A stretch of 64,000 nt of DNA, taken from contig JAFQDF010000015.1 in NCBI GenBank assembly GCA_017416185.1, forward strand, positions 1 through 64,000. Reading direction: 5' to 3'. Numbering within the stretch: position 1 is the first letter of the stretch; the number at the start of each line of letters is the position of its first letter. The notes beneath the pieces are model-generated. The model was not told the DNA's origin, did not search any database, and saw only the letters and a program-made list of their open reading frames with translations. This document shows positions 41,020 through 50,689 of the stretch, in pieces. Origin of the DNA: Clostridia bacterium. Its GTDB lineage: Bacteria; Bacillota; Clostridia; Oscillospirales; CAG-272. The position numbers and the translations under genes were made by a program.

Positions 41020-42507
41020 ATGAAAAAAATTAACAGAGTACTTGCACTGATGCTTGCAGTTCTTACTGTGCTTCCTATGCTTGTTGCCTGCGGCGACAAG
41101 GGTGGCGACACCAATAATGAAGGCGGCGGCGAGATTATGGAACTTAACACTGTTGTTCCTGATGACCTTACCTTCTCCGGCGAGACCTTCACTGTTCTTT
41201 GCCGTGAGGATAACGCATGGGGTCAGTATCTCCACGAGATCGCAGCAGATGAGGATGCAACCGAGCTTGTAAACGAGAAGGTGTACAAGAGAAACCTCGA
41301 GGTTGAGGAACGCTTTGACCTTGAAAAGTTTGAGGCGTATGCTATTCCCGGCCAGTGGGCTGTAAACGGTGACTTCATCAACACCTTCAAGAACTCCATT
41401 CTTGCAAACAGCGGCTCATTTGACCTCATTATGAGCCAGCAGGCATACATGGCAGATATGTCCCTTGTTGACCTGTTCTACAACTTCTATGAGGTTCCTT
41501 ATGTAAAGGATAATATGGATGCAGAGCATTACTACCAGGATATCATCGACGAAGTTACCATTGACGGTAAGCTTATGTATATGGTAGGTGACTATTCTCT
41601 TACATATTGGGAAAGCCTTTACGTTCTTTACTTCAACAAGACGATGGCAGAGAACCGCAACGTAGGCGACCTTTATCAGATGGTTCGTGACGGCGAGTGG
41701 ACCTTTGACAAAATGACTGAGATGTGTAAGGGTGCATGGACCGACCTTAACGGTGACGTATGGCCTGATGAAGGAGACTCCTTCGGTTACATTACCGAGA
41801 TCCCCAACACCACAGACGCATTCTGGGATCTGTTTGATATCCGTATCACATCCAAGGATGAGAACGGAAACATCACCATCGACGTTGACCAGGCTAAGAT
41901 GGTAAACGTACTTGAGAAGGTTGTTGAGTTCAAGAAGACTGATGATACTCACTTCCAGCAGACCGACTCCAGCCAGACCGAGGACTCTAACGTATGTGAC
42001 AAGATCTTCCGCGAGGGCAGAGCGCTCTTCTATCCTGCAACTCTTGACCGTGCTCAGGACTTCAGAGGTATGGAGACCGACTTCGGTATCATTCCTTATC
42101 CCAAGTGGGATGCTAACCAGGATAAGTACTACACCCGTGCGCAGGACGGCTATTCCGTAGCAGTTGTGCCCATCGACGTACCTAATCTTCAGATGACCGG
42201 TGCAGTGTTTGATGTACTCTCCGCTATCTCCAACGAGACGGTTATACCTGCTTACTATGACATGGCACTCCGTGACAAGTATGCACGTGACGACGAGTCG
42301 GGTGAGATGCTTGACATCATCCGTGAGGGCTTTAAGTTCAGCTTCGGTGTATTCTATGCTCCCGACCTTGACAGAGGTCTTGAGTTCAGAATCCTTATCT
42401 CTGAAGATAACACCAACTATGTTTCTTACTACAATGCTAGTAAGAAGGGATATGAGAGACGACTCAAGAAGCTTCTTGAGAAGTATGCATCTCTCGACGA
42501 GCAGTAA
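41020..42507 (+). CDS. Extracellular sugar-binding lipoprotein, paralogue 3
   Basis: 495 residues from ATG 41020 (MKKINRVLALMLAVLTVLPM), with AAAGG upstream; an earlier in-frame start would place 26 residues before the signal peptide and overlap the promoter. Lipobox MLVAC. It is the most diverged of the three (NAWGQYLHE for NAWGNWLHE; YMVGDYSLTYWESLYVLYF). The C-terminal third with KYARDDESGEMLDIIREGF is shared by all three. Confidence 0.88.
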   Translation: MKKINRVLALMLAVLTVLPMLVACGDKGGDTNNEGGGEIMELNTVVPDDLTFSGETFTVLCREDNAWGQYLHEIAADEDATELVNEKVYKRNLEVEERFDLEKFEAYAIPGQWAVNGDFINTFKNSILANSGSFDLIMSQQAYMADMSLVDLFYNFYEVPYVKDNMDAEHYYQDIIDEVTIDGKLMYMVGDYSLTYWESLYVLYFNKTMAENRNVGDLYQMVRDGEWTFDKMTEMCKGAWTDLNGDVWPDEGDSFGYITEIPNTTDAFWDLFDIRITSKDENGNITIDVDQAKMVNVLEKVVEFKKTDDTHFQQTDSSQTEDSNVCDKIFREGRALFYPATLDRAQDFRGMETDFGIIPYPKWDANQDKYYTRAQDGYSVAVVPIDVPNLQMTGAVFDVLSAISNETVIPAYYDMALRDKYARDDESGEMLDIIREGFKFSFGVFYAPDLDRGLEFRILISEDNTNYVSYYNASKKGYERRLKKLLEKYASLDEQ

Positions 42508-42517
42508 TAATATCACG

Positions 42518-42540
42518 AAAGGGGCTTATGCCCCTTTTTT
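42518..42540 (+). terminator. Terminator of lipoprotein 3
   Basis: AAAGGGGC/GCCCCTTT stem followed by a T tract. Confidence 0.9.
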
Positions 42541-42790
42541 GATATATAGGAATTTTCTCTATTGCGGTGTGGTTTGAATTACTGCGTAAACGGGCGCAGT
42601 ATGGGTGCGGCGACTCGCCCCTTTTTTTGATATATAGGAATTTTCTCTATTCCGTGTGGTTTGAATTACTGCGTGAACGGGCGCAGTATGGGTGCGGCGA
42701 CTCGCCGCTTTTTTGATGTATAAGAAATTACGTTGCGGCGTGTTATATGAATTGTTTCACAAACGAGCACGGCTTGACCGGAGCGGCGGG
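42527..42790 (+). repeat. 87-bp tandem repeat with further terminators
   Basis: GATATATAGGAATTTTCTC occurs at 42541 and 42629, and a diverged copy (GATGTATAAGAAATTA) at 42715, period 86-88. Each unit ends in GGTGCGGCGACTCGCC plus T residues; the one at 42694-42714 is a perfect GCGGCG/CGCCGC terminator. So two more terminators follow lipoprotein 3. From about 42790 to 42875 I see nothing definite. Confidence 0.8.
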
Positions 42791-42875
42791 GTTCCCGAAG
42801 CGAGCTTGCAGAGCTTTTGAGAAACGCAGCGGCTTACCCTTTGTTTATTAATATATTAATTTTTAATGAATACTA

Positions 42876-42904
42876 TTGCATTTTGGAAACAAGTGTGATA
42901 TAAT
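42876..42904 (+). promoter_or_regulatory. Promoter of the rimP operon
   Basis: TTGCAT (42876-42881), 17-base spacer, TATAAT (42899-42904) with extended -10 TG. Start expected near 42911, giving a leader of about 350 nt. Confidence 0.85.
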
Positions 42905-42910
42905 GCATTA

Positions 42911-43262
42911 CAGTAAATAAGTTATTTATGGAGAGTGGTTGACAGCCACTCTCCAAGTTTTATTCATAGGAGAGTCGAGCCCCATACGGTTTTAGACGGC
43001 AGATATCCGCCATATCTTTGTCAGCGATTTAGTCAATATCTCTTATATTGCCGTCAATCGCTTTCGCGATCTGACGCATATCTGCGCATCTAAAACTGCG
43101 AAGCACATTCGGACGAGATATTTTAGAGATAGTTCGGTCGGTGGAGTTCGCAGGTTTGCCGGCAGCAAATCAAGGACGGAAACGGCCGAAATAGCCTAAA
43201 ATATCCGTCCAAATGCGTATTGGTTCGACTCCCCTATGAATATGCAGAAAGGATTTTCATAA
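42911..43262 (+). ncRNA. Structured 5' leader of the rimP-nusA-infB operon
   Basis: A hairpin GGAGAGTGG/CCACTCTCC (42930-42954) with a short T-rich stretch comes first. Then 42961-43242 is closed by a ~25-bp stem: TATTCATAGG pairs with CCTATGAATA and the pairing continues through GAGTCGA/TCGACTC. Inside, 43103-43141 can pair with 43183-43217. The strand 43205-43217 can instead pair with 42985-42999, so two exclusive folds are possible. The structure ends 20 bases before the rimP start, so it could act as an attenuator or a regulatory or processing element. I do not recognise a known riboswitch or tRNA. Confidence 0.65.
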
Positions 43263-43730
43263 ATGGCAAACGGCAAGAAGATCGCAGACGCAGTTACAGA
43301 ACTACTCACCCCTGTCATCAATGATTTAGGTTATGATGTATGGGATATAGAGTACGTACGTGAGGCTGCTGAATGGTTTTTGCGTATAACCATCGACTCT
43401 CCAAAGGGCATTGACATTGACGACTGCGAAAAAGTTCACCGAGCTATCGACCCGGTGCTTGACGATGCAGATCCTATTGAGGATGCATACAGATTAGAGG
43501 TCTCCTCTCCCGGTCTTGAACGGGAAATTAGGACCGATATTCATTTTGAGGCTTGCATTGGTGAGAAGATAGTATGCAAGCTGTTTACCAAGCTTGAGGG
43601 TAAAAAGGAATATACCGGAATACTCAAAGCATATGAAAATAAGCAGATAGTTCTTGAAACCGAGGAGGGGCAGGTCACAATCGACCGTAAGCTTGCCTCC
43701 AAGGTCAGAACGGTTTTTGACTTTGATTAA
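43263..43730 (+). CDS. rimP: Ribosome maturation factor RimP
   Basis: 155 residues, full length. N-terminal alpha/beta domain with YDVWDIEYVREAAEWFLRIT and the DCEKVHRAIDPVLD helix; the family signature LEVSSPGLEREI is present; an SH3-like C-terminal domain follows. RimP acts in 30S subunit maturation. First gene of the conserved rimP-nusA-rnpM-ylxQ-infB operon, with an AAAGGA ribosome site directly behind the structured leader. Confidence 0.97.
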   Translation: MANGKKIADAVTELLTPVINDLGYDVWDIEYVREAAEWFLRITIDSPKGIDIDDCEKVHRAIDPVLDDADPIEDAYRLEVSSPGLEREIRTDIHFEACIGEKIVCKLFTKLEGKKEYTGILKAYENKQIVLETEEGQVTIDRKLASKVRTVFDFD

Positions 43731-43749
43731 TAATAATTAGAGAGGATAA

Positions 43750-44778
43750 ATGATGAATACCGAATTTTTTAATGCACTTGAGCTCCTTGAAAAAGAAAAG
43801 GGAATTCCCGCAGAGTATATGATCGAGCGTGTTGAAGCGGCACTTATCAGCGCCTTCAAGCGTGAGGAGGGCGGTAACAGCAACGTAAGAGTTGTTCTTG
43901 ACCCCGTAAAGAAGGATGTTCGTGTTTACAAGCAGATGGACATCGTTGAGGAGGTTGAGGATGAAGCAACCCAGCTTACCCTCGAACAGGCTCATAAGAT
44001 CTCCAAGAGATATAAGCTTGGCGGTGTTGCAGAGATCGAGATGAAACCCAAGAACTTCAGAAGACTCAGCGCACAGACAGCAAAGCAGGTCATCATCCAG
44101 GGTATCCGTGAGGCGGAGAGAGGAATGATGATCAAGGAATATGAAAGCAAGCGTGAAGAGATCATCACAGCACAGGTACAGAAGGTTGATCCTACCACAG
44201 GTAATATTACACTTGACACAGGCACGAGCTTTGCTACCCTTATCAAGTCTGAGCAGATCCCCGGCGAGACCTTCCAGCCCGGCGACCACATCAAGGTGTT
44301 TGTTATGGAGGTTCATAAGGAGTCAAGAGGTCCTCTTGTAAACCTTTCAAGAACACATCCCGGTATGGTAAAGAGACTCTTTGAGCTTGAGGTACCCGAG
44401 ATCCAGGACGGCATCGTTGTTATTAAGGGTGTTATCCGTGAGGCAGGTAGCCGTACCAAGATGGCGGTTGAGAGCAGAGACGCTGACGTAGATCCCATCG
44501 GTGCTTGTATCGGTAACCGCGGTATGCGTATTGCAGGTATCGTTGACGAGCTCCGCGGTGAAAAGATAGACATCATCAAGTACAGCGATGATCCCTGTGA
44601 GTTCATTCGCGAGGCACTTTCTCCCGCACAGGTCCGTGAGGTTATTATAGACGGTGAAAGAAGCGCAAGAGTAATCGTAGACGCTGACCAGCTTTCCCTT
44701 GCTATCGGTAAGGAAGGTCAGAACGCAAGACTTGCTGCCCGTCTTACAGGCTTCAAGATCGATATTAAAGAGAACTGA
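43750..44778 (+). CDS. nusA: Transcription termination/antitermination factor NusA
   Basis: 342 residues. The N-terminal domain (FNALELLEKEKGIPAEYMIERVEAAL) binds RNA polymerase. It is followed by an S1 domain (GEIITAQVQKVDPTTGNITL-like segment, about 130-200) and two KH domains (DPIGACIGNRGMRI and LAIGKEGQNARLAARLTG). It lacks C-terminal acidic repeats, as usual in Firmicutes. Two adjacent ATG codons; the second (43753) is better placed for the AGAGAGG site. It modulates pausing, termination and rRNA antitermination. Confidence 0.97.
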   Translation: MMNTEFFNALELLEKEKGIPAEYMIERVEAALISAFKREEGGNSNVRVVLDPVKKDVRVYKQMDIVEEVEDEATQLTLEQAHKISKRYKLGGVAEIEMKPKNFRRLSAQTAKQVIIQGIREAERGMMIKEYESKREEIITAQVQKVDPTTGNITLDTGTSFATLIKSEQIPGETFQPGDHIKVFVMEVHKESRGPLVNLSRTHPGMVKRLFELEVPEIQDGIVVIKGVIREAGSRTKMAVESRDADVDPIGACIGNRGMRIAGIVDELRGEKIDIIKYSDDPCEFIREALSPAQVREVIIDGERSARVIVDADQLSLAIGKEGQNARLAARLTGFKIDIKEN

Positions 44779-44803
44779 TTTTTTCACAAAAAGAGAGGTT
44801 GCA

Positions 44804-45079
44804 ATGACAGAACAGAAGAAAAAGATTCCTCAACGAAAATGCACCGGATGCGGTATAAAGGCTGACAAAAAGGACCTTATCCGTGTTGTCCGTACTCCCG
44901 AGGGCGAGATCAAAATCGACCTGAAAGGAAAAATGTCGGGCAGGGGCGCATATATTTGTCATAACGCAGCCTGTCTGAAAAAAGCGATCAAGTCAAAGAG
45001 GCTTGCCCGCAATTTAGAGGTAGAGATACCCGATGATATATACGAAGCATTGGAGGTGCAGCTTGGCGGTGAAGGTTAA
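44804..45079 (+). CDS. rnpM: RNase P modulator RnpM (YlxR family)
   Basis: 91 residues from ATG 44804; a longer reading starts within nusA. The family motif is PQRKCTGCGIKADKKDLIRVV followed by GRGAYICHNAACLKKAIKSK. The protein was long known as YlxR and has been described as an RNA-binding modulator of RNase P. AGAGAGG precedes the ATG. Its end overlaps ylxQ by 17 bases. Confidence 0.92.
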   Translation: MTEQKKKIPQRKCTGCGIKADKKDLIRVVRTPEGEIKIDLKGKMSGRGAYICHNAACLKKAIKSKRLARNLEVEIPDDIYEALEVQLGGEG

Positions 45080-45419
45080 TGCAGAAAAATTAAGCCGTAT
45101 GTTGGGGTTGAGCGCCAGAGCCAGGATGCTGTCAGCAGGTACAGATATTGCCTGCGACTCGGTAAGAGGCGGTAGCGCGAAAATTCTTATGGTAGCCTAT
45201 GATGCTTCGGCGAATACAAAGAAAAGAGCGTTTAATTGCGCTAAATTTTATGAAACAGCATGTTATGAGATTCCCATAGGACAGAATGACCTGGGAAAAT
45301 ACGTCGGTAAGAAGGGCGCCGTATCGGTGATATCCCTTAACGATCGTAATATGGCAAAGGGTATCATAAAACTTTTAGATGAAATGAGCGAAGCGGACAA
45401 AAATCCGCGGGAGGTGTAA
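45063..45419 (+). CDS. ylxQ: L7Ae-family RNA-binding protein (YlxQ)
   Basis: 118 residues if started at TTG 45063, which lies six bases behind GGAGG (45052-45056); GTG 45069 is the alternative. L7Ae/L30e/S12e/Gadd45 fold: LGLSARARMLSAGTD, AKILMVAYDASANTKKRAFN and NDLGKYVGKKGAVSVISLND. YlxQ relatives bind kink-turn RNA. It is placed as usual between rnpM and infB. Its target could include the structured leader of this operon, but that is a guess. Confidence 0.9.
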   Translation: MAVKVNAEKLSRMLGLSARARMLSAGTDIACDSVRGGSAKILMVAYDASANTKKRAFNCAKFYETACYEIPIGQNDLGKYVGKKGAVSVISLNDRNMAKGIIKLLDEMSEADKNPREV

Positions 45420-45422
45420 TAT

Positions 45423-47951
45423 ATGTTAAATCCTAAATACAAGATCAGTAATATGGCAAAGGACCTTAGCATCAAGGGTAAGGAGATAACCGATATTCTT
45501 GAGAATAGCGGCAGAGGCACCAAGTCCACCTCCGCTGTGCTTTCAGCAGAGGATTTTGATATTATATTGAACGAGCTTTCCTTAGCAAATCAGATAAAGG
45601 GCTTCAATGACTATATGGAGCTTAAGGTTACCATTCCCCGTAAATTTGCAAAGGAAGACCCTAAGAAGGAAGAGACTAAGGCAGAGGAAAAGAAGTCCGA
45701 GCTCAAGGCAGAGACCGAGAAGGAAGAGAAGAAGCCTGAGCCTAAGCCCGAGACTAAGAAGGAAGAAAAGAAGCCGGAGCCTAAGCCCGAGACTAAGAAG
45801 GAAGAGAAGAAGCCGGAGCTCAAACCTGAACCCAAGAAGGAAGAGAAAAAGTCCGAGCCCAAGAAGAAGCAGCCTGCACAGGCAAGACCTCATATGCAGA
45901 CCGTAGTTCTTCCCAAGAAGCATCATGAGGAGGATAACAAGACACCTCTCCAGCCTATCGATGCTTCCGGACGCGGTAACAAGACCGCTACCCGCGTGGT
46001 TGATACCAGATCCTCCAACGTAGATCTTTCAAAATATGACGAAAAGCTTGACCGTTATCATTCTGACAAGGATTATAACAACAAGCAGAAGCTGAAGAAA
46101 CAGAATCAGAAGGGTCCCCAGAAGGGCAAGAAGCAGGATAAGCACGCTAAGGAAAAGGCTGCTATGGATAAGCTCCGCCGTCAGCAGGAAATGGCAAAGA
46201 AGCAAGTTCTTTACGTTTCCATTCCCGAAGAGATCACTGTTGCCGAGCTTGCTCAGAGACTTAAGCTCAAGGCTGCCGAGGTAGTCAAGAAGCTTATGAT
46301 GCTTGGTGTTATGGCGACCGTAAACCAGACTATCGACTATGATACCGCGTATCTTATTGCAGATGAAATGGGTGCTAAGATCACAAAAGAGGTTGAGGTT
46401 ACAATAGAGGAGCAGATCTTCGACTCCACCGAGGATACCGATGACAACCTTATCACCCGTCCTCCTGTTGTTTGTGTTATGGGTCACGTTGACCACGGTA
46501 AGACATCACTTCTTGATGCTATCCGTCATACCAGTGTTACCACAGGCGAGGCAGGCGGTATTACCCAGCATATCGGTGCTTATACTGTAAATATAGATGG
46601 CAATGACATCACCTTCCTTGACACCCCCGGTCACGAGGCGTTTACAACAATGAGAGCAAGAGGTGCTATGGCAACCGATATCGCGGTTCTCGTTGTAGCG
46701 GCAGACGACGGAATTATGCCCCAGACCGTTGAGGCAATCAACCACGCAAAGGCTGCCGGTGTTGAGATCATCGTTGCTATAAATAAGATGGATAAGCCCA
46801 CAGCTAACCCCGACAACGTAAAGCAGGAGCTTACCCAGTACGAGCTTGTTCCCGAAGAATGGGGCGGCGACGTTATCTGTGTTCCGGTTTCCGCTGTAAC
46901 AAAGATGGGTATTGAGGATCTTCTTGAAAACATCCTCCTTATCGCAGAGGTCAAGGAATATAAAGCTAACCCCAACCGTCACGCTAAGGGCGTTATCATC
47001 GAGGCAAAGCTTGACAAGGGCAGAGGTCCCGTTGCCACAGTTCTCGTACAGAACGGTACTCTTAACGCAGGTGACGTTGTAATTGCAGGTACTTCGGTTG
47101 GTCACGTAAGAGCTATGACCGACGACAAGGGCAGAAAGATCAAGTCCGCAGGACCCTCCATCCCCGTTGAGATCATCGGTCTCAGTGAGGTTCCCTCCGC
47201 AGGTGACGAGTTCAATGCTGTTGAGGATGAAAAGAAGGCAAGAGAGCTTGCAGAGCAGAGACGTGACAAGGCTAAGAACGAGGAGTTCAAGGCTAATGCG
47301 GCAGTATCCCTCGAGGATCTCTTTGCGGCTATCTCCGACGGTGCAAAGACCCTTAACATCATCGTTAAGGCAGACGTAAGAGGCTCTGCAGAGGCAGTTA
47401 AGCAGTCCCTTGAAAAGCTCTCCAACGAAGAGGTCAAGGTTAAGATCATCCACACAGGTGTCGGCGGAATCAACGAAAGCGACGTTATTCTTGCAGGTGC
47501 GTCCGGCGCCATCATCGTAGGCTTTAACGTTCGTCCCGACAAGAACTCTCTTGATATTGCAGAGCGTAACGGCGTTGATATCAGAACCTACCGCATCATC
47601 TATGAGTGTATCGAAGAGATCACCCAGGCTATGAAGGGTATGCTCGCTCCCACATATAAGGAAGAGCGTCTCGGTCAGGCTGAGGTTCGTGCAACCATCC
47701 GTGTTCCCAACGTCGGTACTATCGCAGGCTCCTACGTTCAGGACGGTAAGATCCTCAGAAGTGCTCAGATCCGCGTAATCCGTGAGGGTATCGTAGTATT
47801 TGAGGATAAGATTTCCTCACTTCGCCGCTTCAAGGACGACGTCAAGGAGGTTGCTTCCGGCTATGAGTGCGGTATCGGACTTGAAAAGTTCAATGACCTC
47901 AAGGAAGGCGATATCTTAGAGGCTTACCAGATGGTAGAGGTTAAGCGCTAA
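45423..47951 (+). CDS. infB: Translation initiation factor IF-2
   Basis: 842 residues. An IF2-N domain ([20 protein letters not shown]) is followed by a low-complexity Lys/Glu/Pro segment (about 75-150) of repeated [13 protein letters not shown] units. A second IF2-N domain ([20 protein letters not shown]) precedes the GTPase domain: G1 [13 protein letters not shown]3 DTPGHEAF, G4 NKMD. Domains II, III and IV (to [20 protein letters not shown]) complete it. GGAGGTG precedes the ATG. The repeat DNA (about 45720-45860) may vary between strains. Confidence 0.98.
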   Translation: MLNPKYKISNMAKDLSIKGKEITDILENSGRGTKSTSAVLSAEDFDIILNELSLANQIKGFNDYMELKVTIPRKFAKEDPKKEETKAEEKKSELKAETEKEEKKPEPKPETKKEEKKPEPKPETKKEEKKPELKPEPKKEEKKSEPKKKQPAQARPHMQTVVLPKKHHEEDNKTPLQPIDASGRGNKTATRVVDTRSSNVDLSKYDEKLDRYHSDKDYNNKQKLKKQNQKGPQKGKKQDKHAKEKAAMDKLRRQQEMAKKQVLYVSIPEEITVAELAQRLKLKAAEVVKKLMMLGVMATVNQTIDYDTAYLIADEMGAKITKEVEVTIEEQIFDSTEDTDDNLITRPPVVCVMGHVDHGKTSLLDAIRHTSVTTGEAGGITQHIGAYTVNIDGNDITFLDTPGHEAFTTMRARGAMATDIAVLVVAADDGIMPQTVEAINHAKAAGVEIIVAINKMDKPTANPDNVKQELTQYELVPEEWGGDVICVPVSAVTKMGIEDLLENILLIAEVKEYKANPNRHAKGVIIEAKLDKGRGPVATVLVQNGTLNAGDVVIAGTSVGHVRAMTDDKGRKIKSAGPSIPVEIIGLSEVPSAGDEFNAVEDEKKARELAEQRRDKAKNEEFKANAAVSLEDLFAAISDGAKTLNIIVKADVRGSAEAVKQSLEKLSNEEVKVKIIHTGVGGINESDVILAGASGAIIVGFNVRPDKNSLDIAERNGVDIRTYRIIYECIEEITQAMKGMLAPTYKEERLGQAEVRATIRVPNVGTIAGSYVQDGKILRSAQIRVIREGIVVFEDKISSLRRFKDDVKEVASGYECGIGLEKFNDLKEGDILEAYQMVEVKR

Positions 47952-48034
47952 GGGGCAAGTTGCCCCGGCCATACTACGCACTGTAGTGTTGTGCTTTCCT
48001 GATCTATCACACGGAATAAAGAATAAGAATTAAT

Positions 48035-48072
48035 AAAGAAAACACTTGCTTTCGGCAAGTGTTTTCTTTATT
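48035..48072 (+). terminator. Terminator of the rimP-infB operon
   Basis: AAAGAAAACACTTGC/GCAAGTGTTTTCTTT 15-bp stem with a five-base loop, then T-rich. A small GGGGCAA/TTGCCCC palindrome lies at 47952-47966. Confidence 0.9.
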
Positions 48073-48077
48073 CTCTA

Positions 48078-48106
48078 TTGAAAAATCAGATTATTTGTTA
48101 TATACT
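48078..48106 (+). promoter_or_regulatory. Promoter of the TIR/RCC1 gene
   Basis: TTGAAA (48078-48083), 17-base spacer, TATACT (48101-48106). Confidence 0.8.
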
Positions 48107-48134
48107 TATAACAGTATATTTTTAGGAGATAGTT

Positions 48135-50579
48135 ATGGCTGTTTTGAAGTGTAAAATGTGCGGCGGTGACCTTGATTTTATTGAGGGCGCAAGCACTGCG
48201 GAATGTGAATATTGCGGTACTCTGCAGACAATACCCAAGGCAGACGACGAAAAGAAGCTGACTTTCTTTGCCAGAGCCAACAGACTTCGTGCCGCCTGTG
48301 AGTTTGATAAAGCAGCGGGTATATATGAATCTATAGTTGCAGACTTTCCCGAGGAGGCAGAAGCCTACTGGGGACTTGTGCTGTGCAAATTCGGTATCGA
48401 GTACGTAGACGATCCCGCAACAGGGAAGAAGATCCCTACCTGTCACCGTTCAAGCTTTGATAGTGTTATGGATGACGGTGATTTTGATCAGGCTCTTGAA
48501 AATGCAGATGCCGTTGCACGCAAGGTATACCGTGAGGAAGCTAAAGCCATTGAGGAGATAAGAAAGGGAATAATTTCTGTTTCCGCAAACGAAGAGCCAT
48601 ACGATATATTTATCTGCTATAAGGAAACCGACGAAAACGGCGAGCGTACCCTCGACAGCGTGCTTGCTCAGGATGTCTACGAAGCGCTCGGCGATAAGGG
48701 GTATAGAGTGTTCTTTTCCAGAATCACACTTGAAGATAAGCTGGGAGTTGAGTATGAGCCCTACATATTTGCGGCGCTTAACAGTGCAAAGATCATGCTT
48801 GCCTTCGGTACTGATTATGAGTATTACAACGCAGTTTGGGTCAAGAACGAGTGGTCAAGGTATCTTAAGCTGATGGCAAAGGATAAGGAGAAGCACCTTA
48901 TTCCTTGTTTTAAGGGGATAGATGCCTATGATATGCCCAAGGAATTTGCCAAGCTTCAGGCACAGGATATGGGCAAGGTGGGTGCCATACAGGACCTTCT
49001 GCGAGGCATAGAAAAGCTTTTACCGCTGAAAAAAACAAGCAGTAACGATGTTATAAATATCGGACAGACAGCTATATCCAATACCGCACCTCTTTTGGAG
49101 CGAGGCTTTATATTCCTTGAGGATAAGGAATGGGAAAGAGCGGATATGTTTTTTGAGCAGGTGCTGAATCTTGAGCCTAAGAATGCCTTGGCTTATCTGG
49201 GAAAGCTGATGCTTGAAATGAAGGTTACCGGTCGCAAGGAACTCGGAGAGCTGAACGTTATTTTTGAGGATAACAATAATTATAGGAAGATTATTCGTTT
49301 CGGTGATGATGATACCATCAATGAACTTAAAGGATATATTGTCGCGATCAAAGATAGGTTGGATATGGATCGTCTCGCACGTGAAAAGAGGGAAGAGGAA
49401 GAACGTATCGCCCTTGCGAAGAAAGAGGAGGAAAAGAGACGTGCTATTGAAGAACTGATGAAAAATCTCAAGCCTTTCCGTGAAAAATGTGCAAAGGCAG
49501 GAGAATACATACATCTTAGTAAAAACGATGCGCTGGGTATAATGCTTGACGGAAGAGTATTGTCGGCAAGAGGTAATGATTCCGAACAGCAAGCTATCTC
49601 AGAATGGAGAGAAGTCAAGACTTTGAGTGCAGGTGCGCATCACACCGTTGCTCTTACCGTTTACGGTAAGGTGTTTGCTTCGGGTGACAATAAATATGGT
49701 CAGTGTAATGTTTCAGATTGGCGAAACATTGTTGCTGTATGTGCCGCCGATGAGCATACGGTAGGTCTTTGTGCTGACGGTACTGTGGTTGCCGTTGGAA
49801 AAAATGATATGGGAAAATGTGACGTTTCATGGTGGCGTGATATCGTAGCTATAGCTGTAAGCAAAGATTACACCTTCGGACTTTGTTCAGACGGAACCGT
49901 TTTAGTTGCCGGTTTGAGCTATTCCTGGAACTGCCACGTATCCCGATGGAGCAAGGTGACCCGTATAGTTGCGGGAAAAAATAACCTTGTGGGAATCTGT
50001 TCTGACGGTACTGTTCTGGCAACAGGAAATAACGATTACAAACAGTGTGATGTTGATCAATGGCGCAATGTGTGTGATGTCAGCGTAGGTGACAGCTTTA
50101 TTATCGGCTTATGTGATAACGGTACGGTGTTGGCAGCGGGAGATAACACCTACTTACAGTGCGATGTTAAGAATTGGAATACTGTGATTGCTGTGACTAC
50201 TGGCGAAAGACACGCAATAGGCCTTTGTGCAGACGGTACGGTCGTAACCTCCGGTGACAGAACCTACGGACAGTGTAACGTGGGTCGGGCAAAGAATGTG
50301 GTGGCGGTCAAGGCTATGGGCTATAAAACTATGCTCCTTTGTGCTGACGGTACTGTTATTGTAGCAGGAGACGATCGTCTTTCCGTGAGTAAATGGAAGC
50401 TGTTTGAGAATTTCGATACCATCGAGCAGGACAGATCAAAAAAGAGCGAAATTTTAACTGAGTTTGACAGGATCAGAACACAACGCCGTCTGGCTGAGGT
50501 ATGTCAGCATTGCGGCGGCACCTTTAAGGGACTGTTTACCAAAAAATGCTCTGATTGCGGCAGACCTAAGGATTATTAA
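48135..50579 (+). CDS. TIR-domain protein with zinc ribbons and a seven-repeat RCC1-like propeller
   Basis: 814 residues. Zinc ribbon 1-28 (C6, C9, C24, C27). A TPR-like helical region covers about 45-140. The TIR domain (about 153-290) runs from EPYDIFICYKETD through VYEALGDKGYRVFFSRITLE to NAVWVKNEWSRYLKLM; the glutamate near 239 is a candidate NADase catalytic residue. A second TPR-like and charged coiled-coil region covers 320-450. Seven RCC1-like repeats (about 490-770, each near GLCADGTVVAVGKND) should form a propeller. A C-terminal ribbon (CQHCGG...CSDCG) ends it. AGGAG lies before the ATG. Bacterial TIR proteins serve in immunity or signalling; the ligand of this one is unknown. Confidence 0.88.
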   Translation: MAVLKCKMCGGDLDFIEGASTAECEYCGTLQTIPKADDEKKLTFFARANRLRAACEFDKAAGIYESIVADFPEEAEAYWGLVLCKFGIEYVDDPATGKKIPTCHRSSFDSVMDDGDFDQALENADAVARKVYREEAKAIEEIRKGIISVSANEEPYDIFICYKETDENGERTLDSVLAQDVYEALGDKGYRVFFSRITLEDKLGVEYEPYIFAALNSAKIMLAFGTDYEYYNAVWVKNEWSRYLKLMAKDKEKHLIPCFKGIDAYDMPKEFAKLQAQDMGKVGAIQDLLRGIEKLLPLKKTSSNDVINIGQTAISNTAPLLERGFIFLEDKEWERADMFFEQVLNLEPKNALAYLGKLMLEMKVTGRKELGELNVIFEDNNNYRKIIRFGDDDTINELKGYIVAIKDRLDMDRLAREKREEEERIALAKKEEEKRRAIEELMKNLKPFREKCAKAGEYIHLSKNDALGIMLDGRVLSARGNDSEQQAISEWREVKTLSAGAHHTVALTVYGKVFASGDNKYGQCNVSDWRNIVAVCAADEHTVGLCADGTVVAVGKNDMGKCDVSWWRDIVAIAVSKDYTFGLCSDGTVLVAGLSYSWNCHVSRWSKVTRIVAGKNNLVGICSDGTVLATGNNDYKQCDVDQWRNVCDVSVGDSFIIGLCDNGTVLAAGDNTYLQCDVKNWNTVIAVTTGERHAIGLCADGTVVTSGDRTYGQCNVGRAKNVVAVKAMGYKTMLLCADGTVIVAGDDRLSVSKWKLFENFDTIEQDRSKKSEILTEFDRIRTQRRLAEVCQHCGGTFKGLFTKKCSDCGRPKDY

Positions 50580-50689
50580 ATATATATTTAGCTGTAACGT
50601 AATTAATATGGCAGACGCGATTTGTGTTTGCCATATTTTTGCGTTTTCCCGGAACCTCGGTTGAGTCTTATTGTATATAAGTGATACTG

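Noticed and set aside
43215..43242. tRNA or tmRNA 3' end (GGTTCGACTCC)
   Set aside because: The T-stem does not pair locally; the bases instead pair with 42961-42985 as a long closing stem.
46506..47453. 315-residue minus-strand frame within infB
   Set aside because: Antisense shadow of a conserved gene; no ribosome site or family features.
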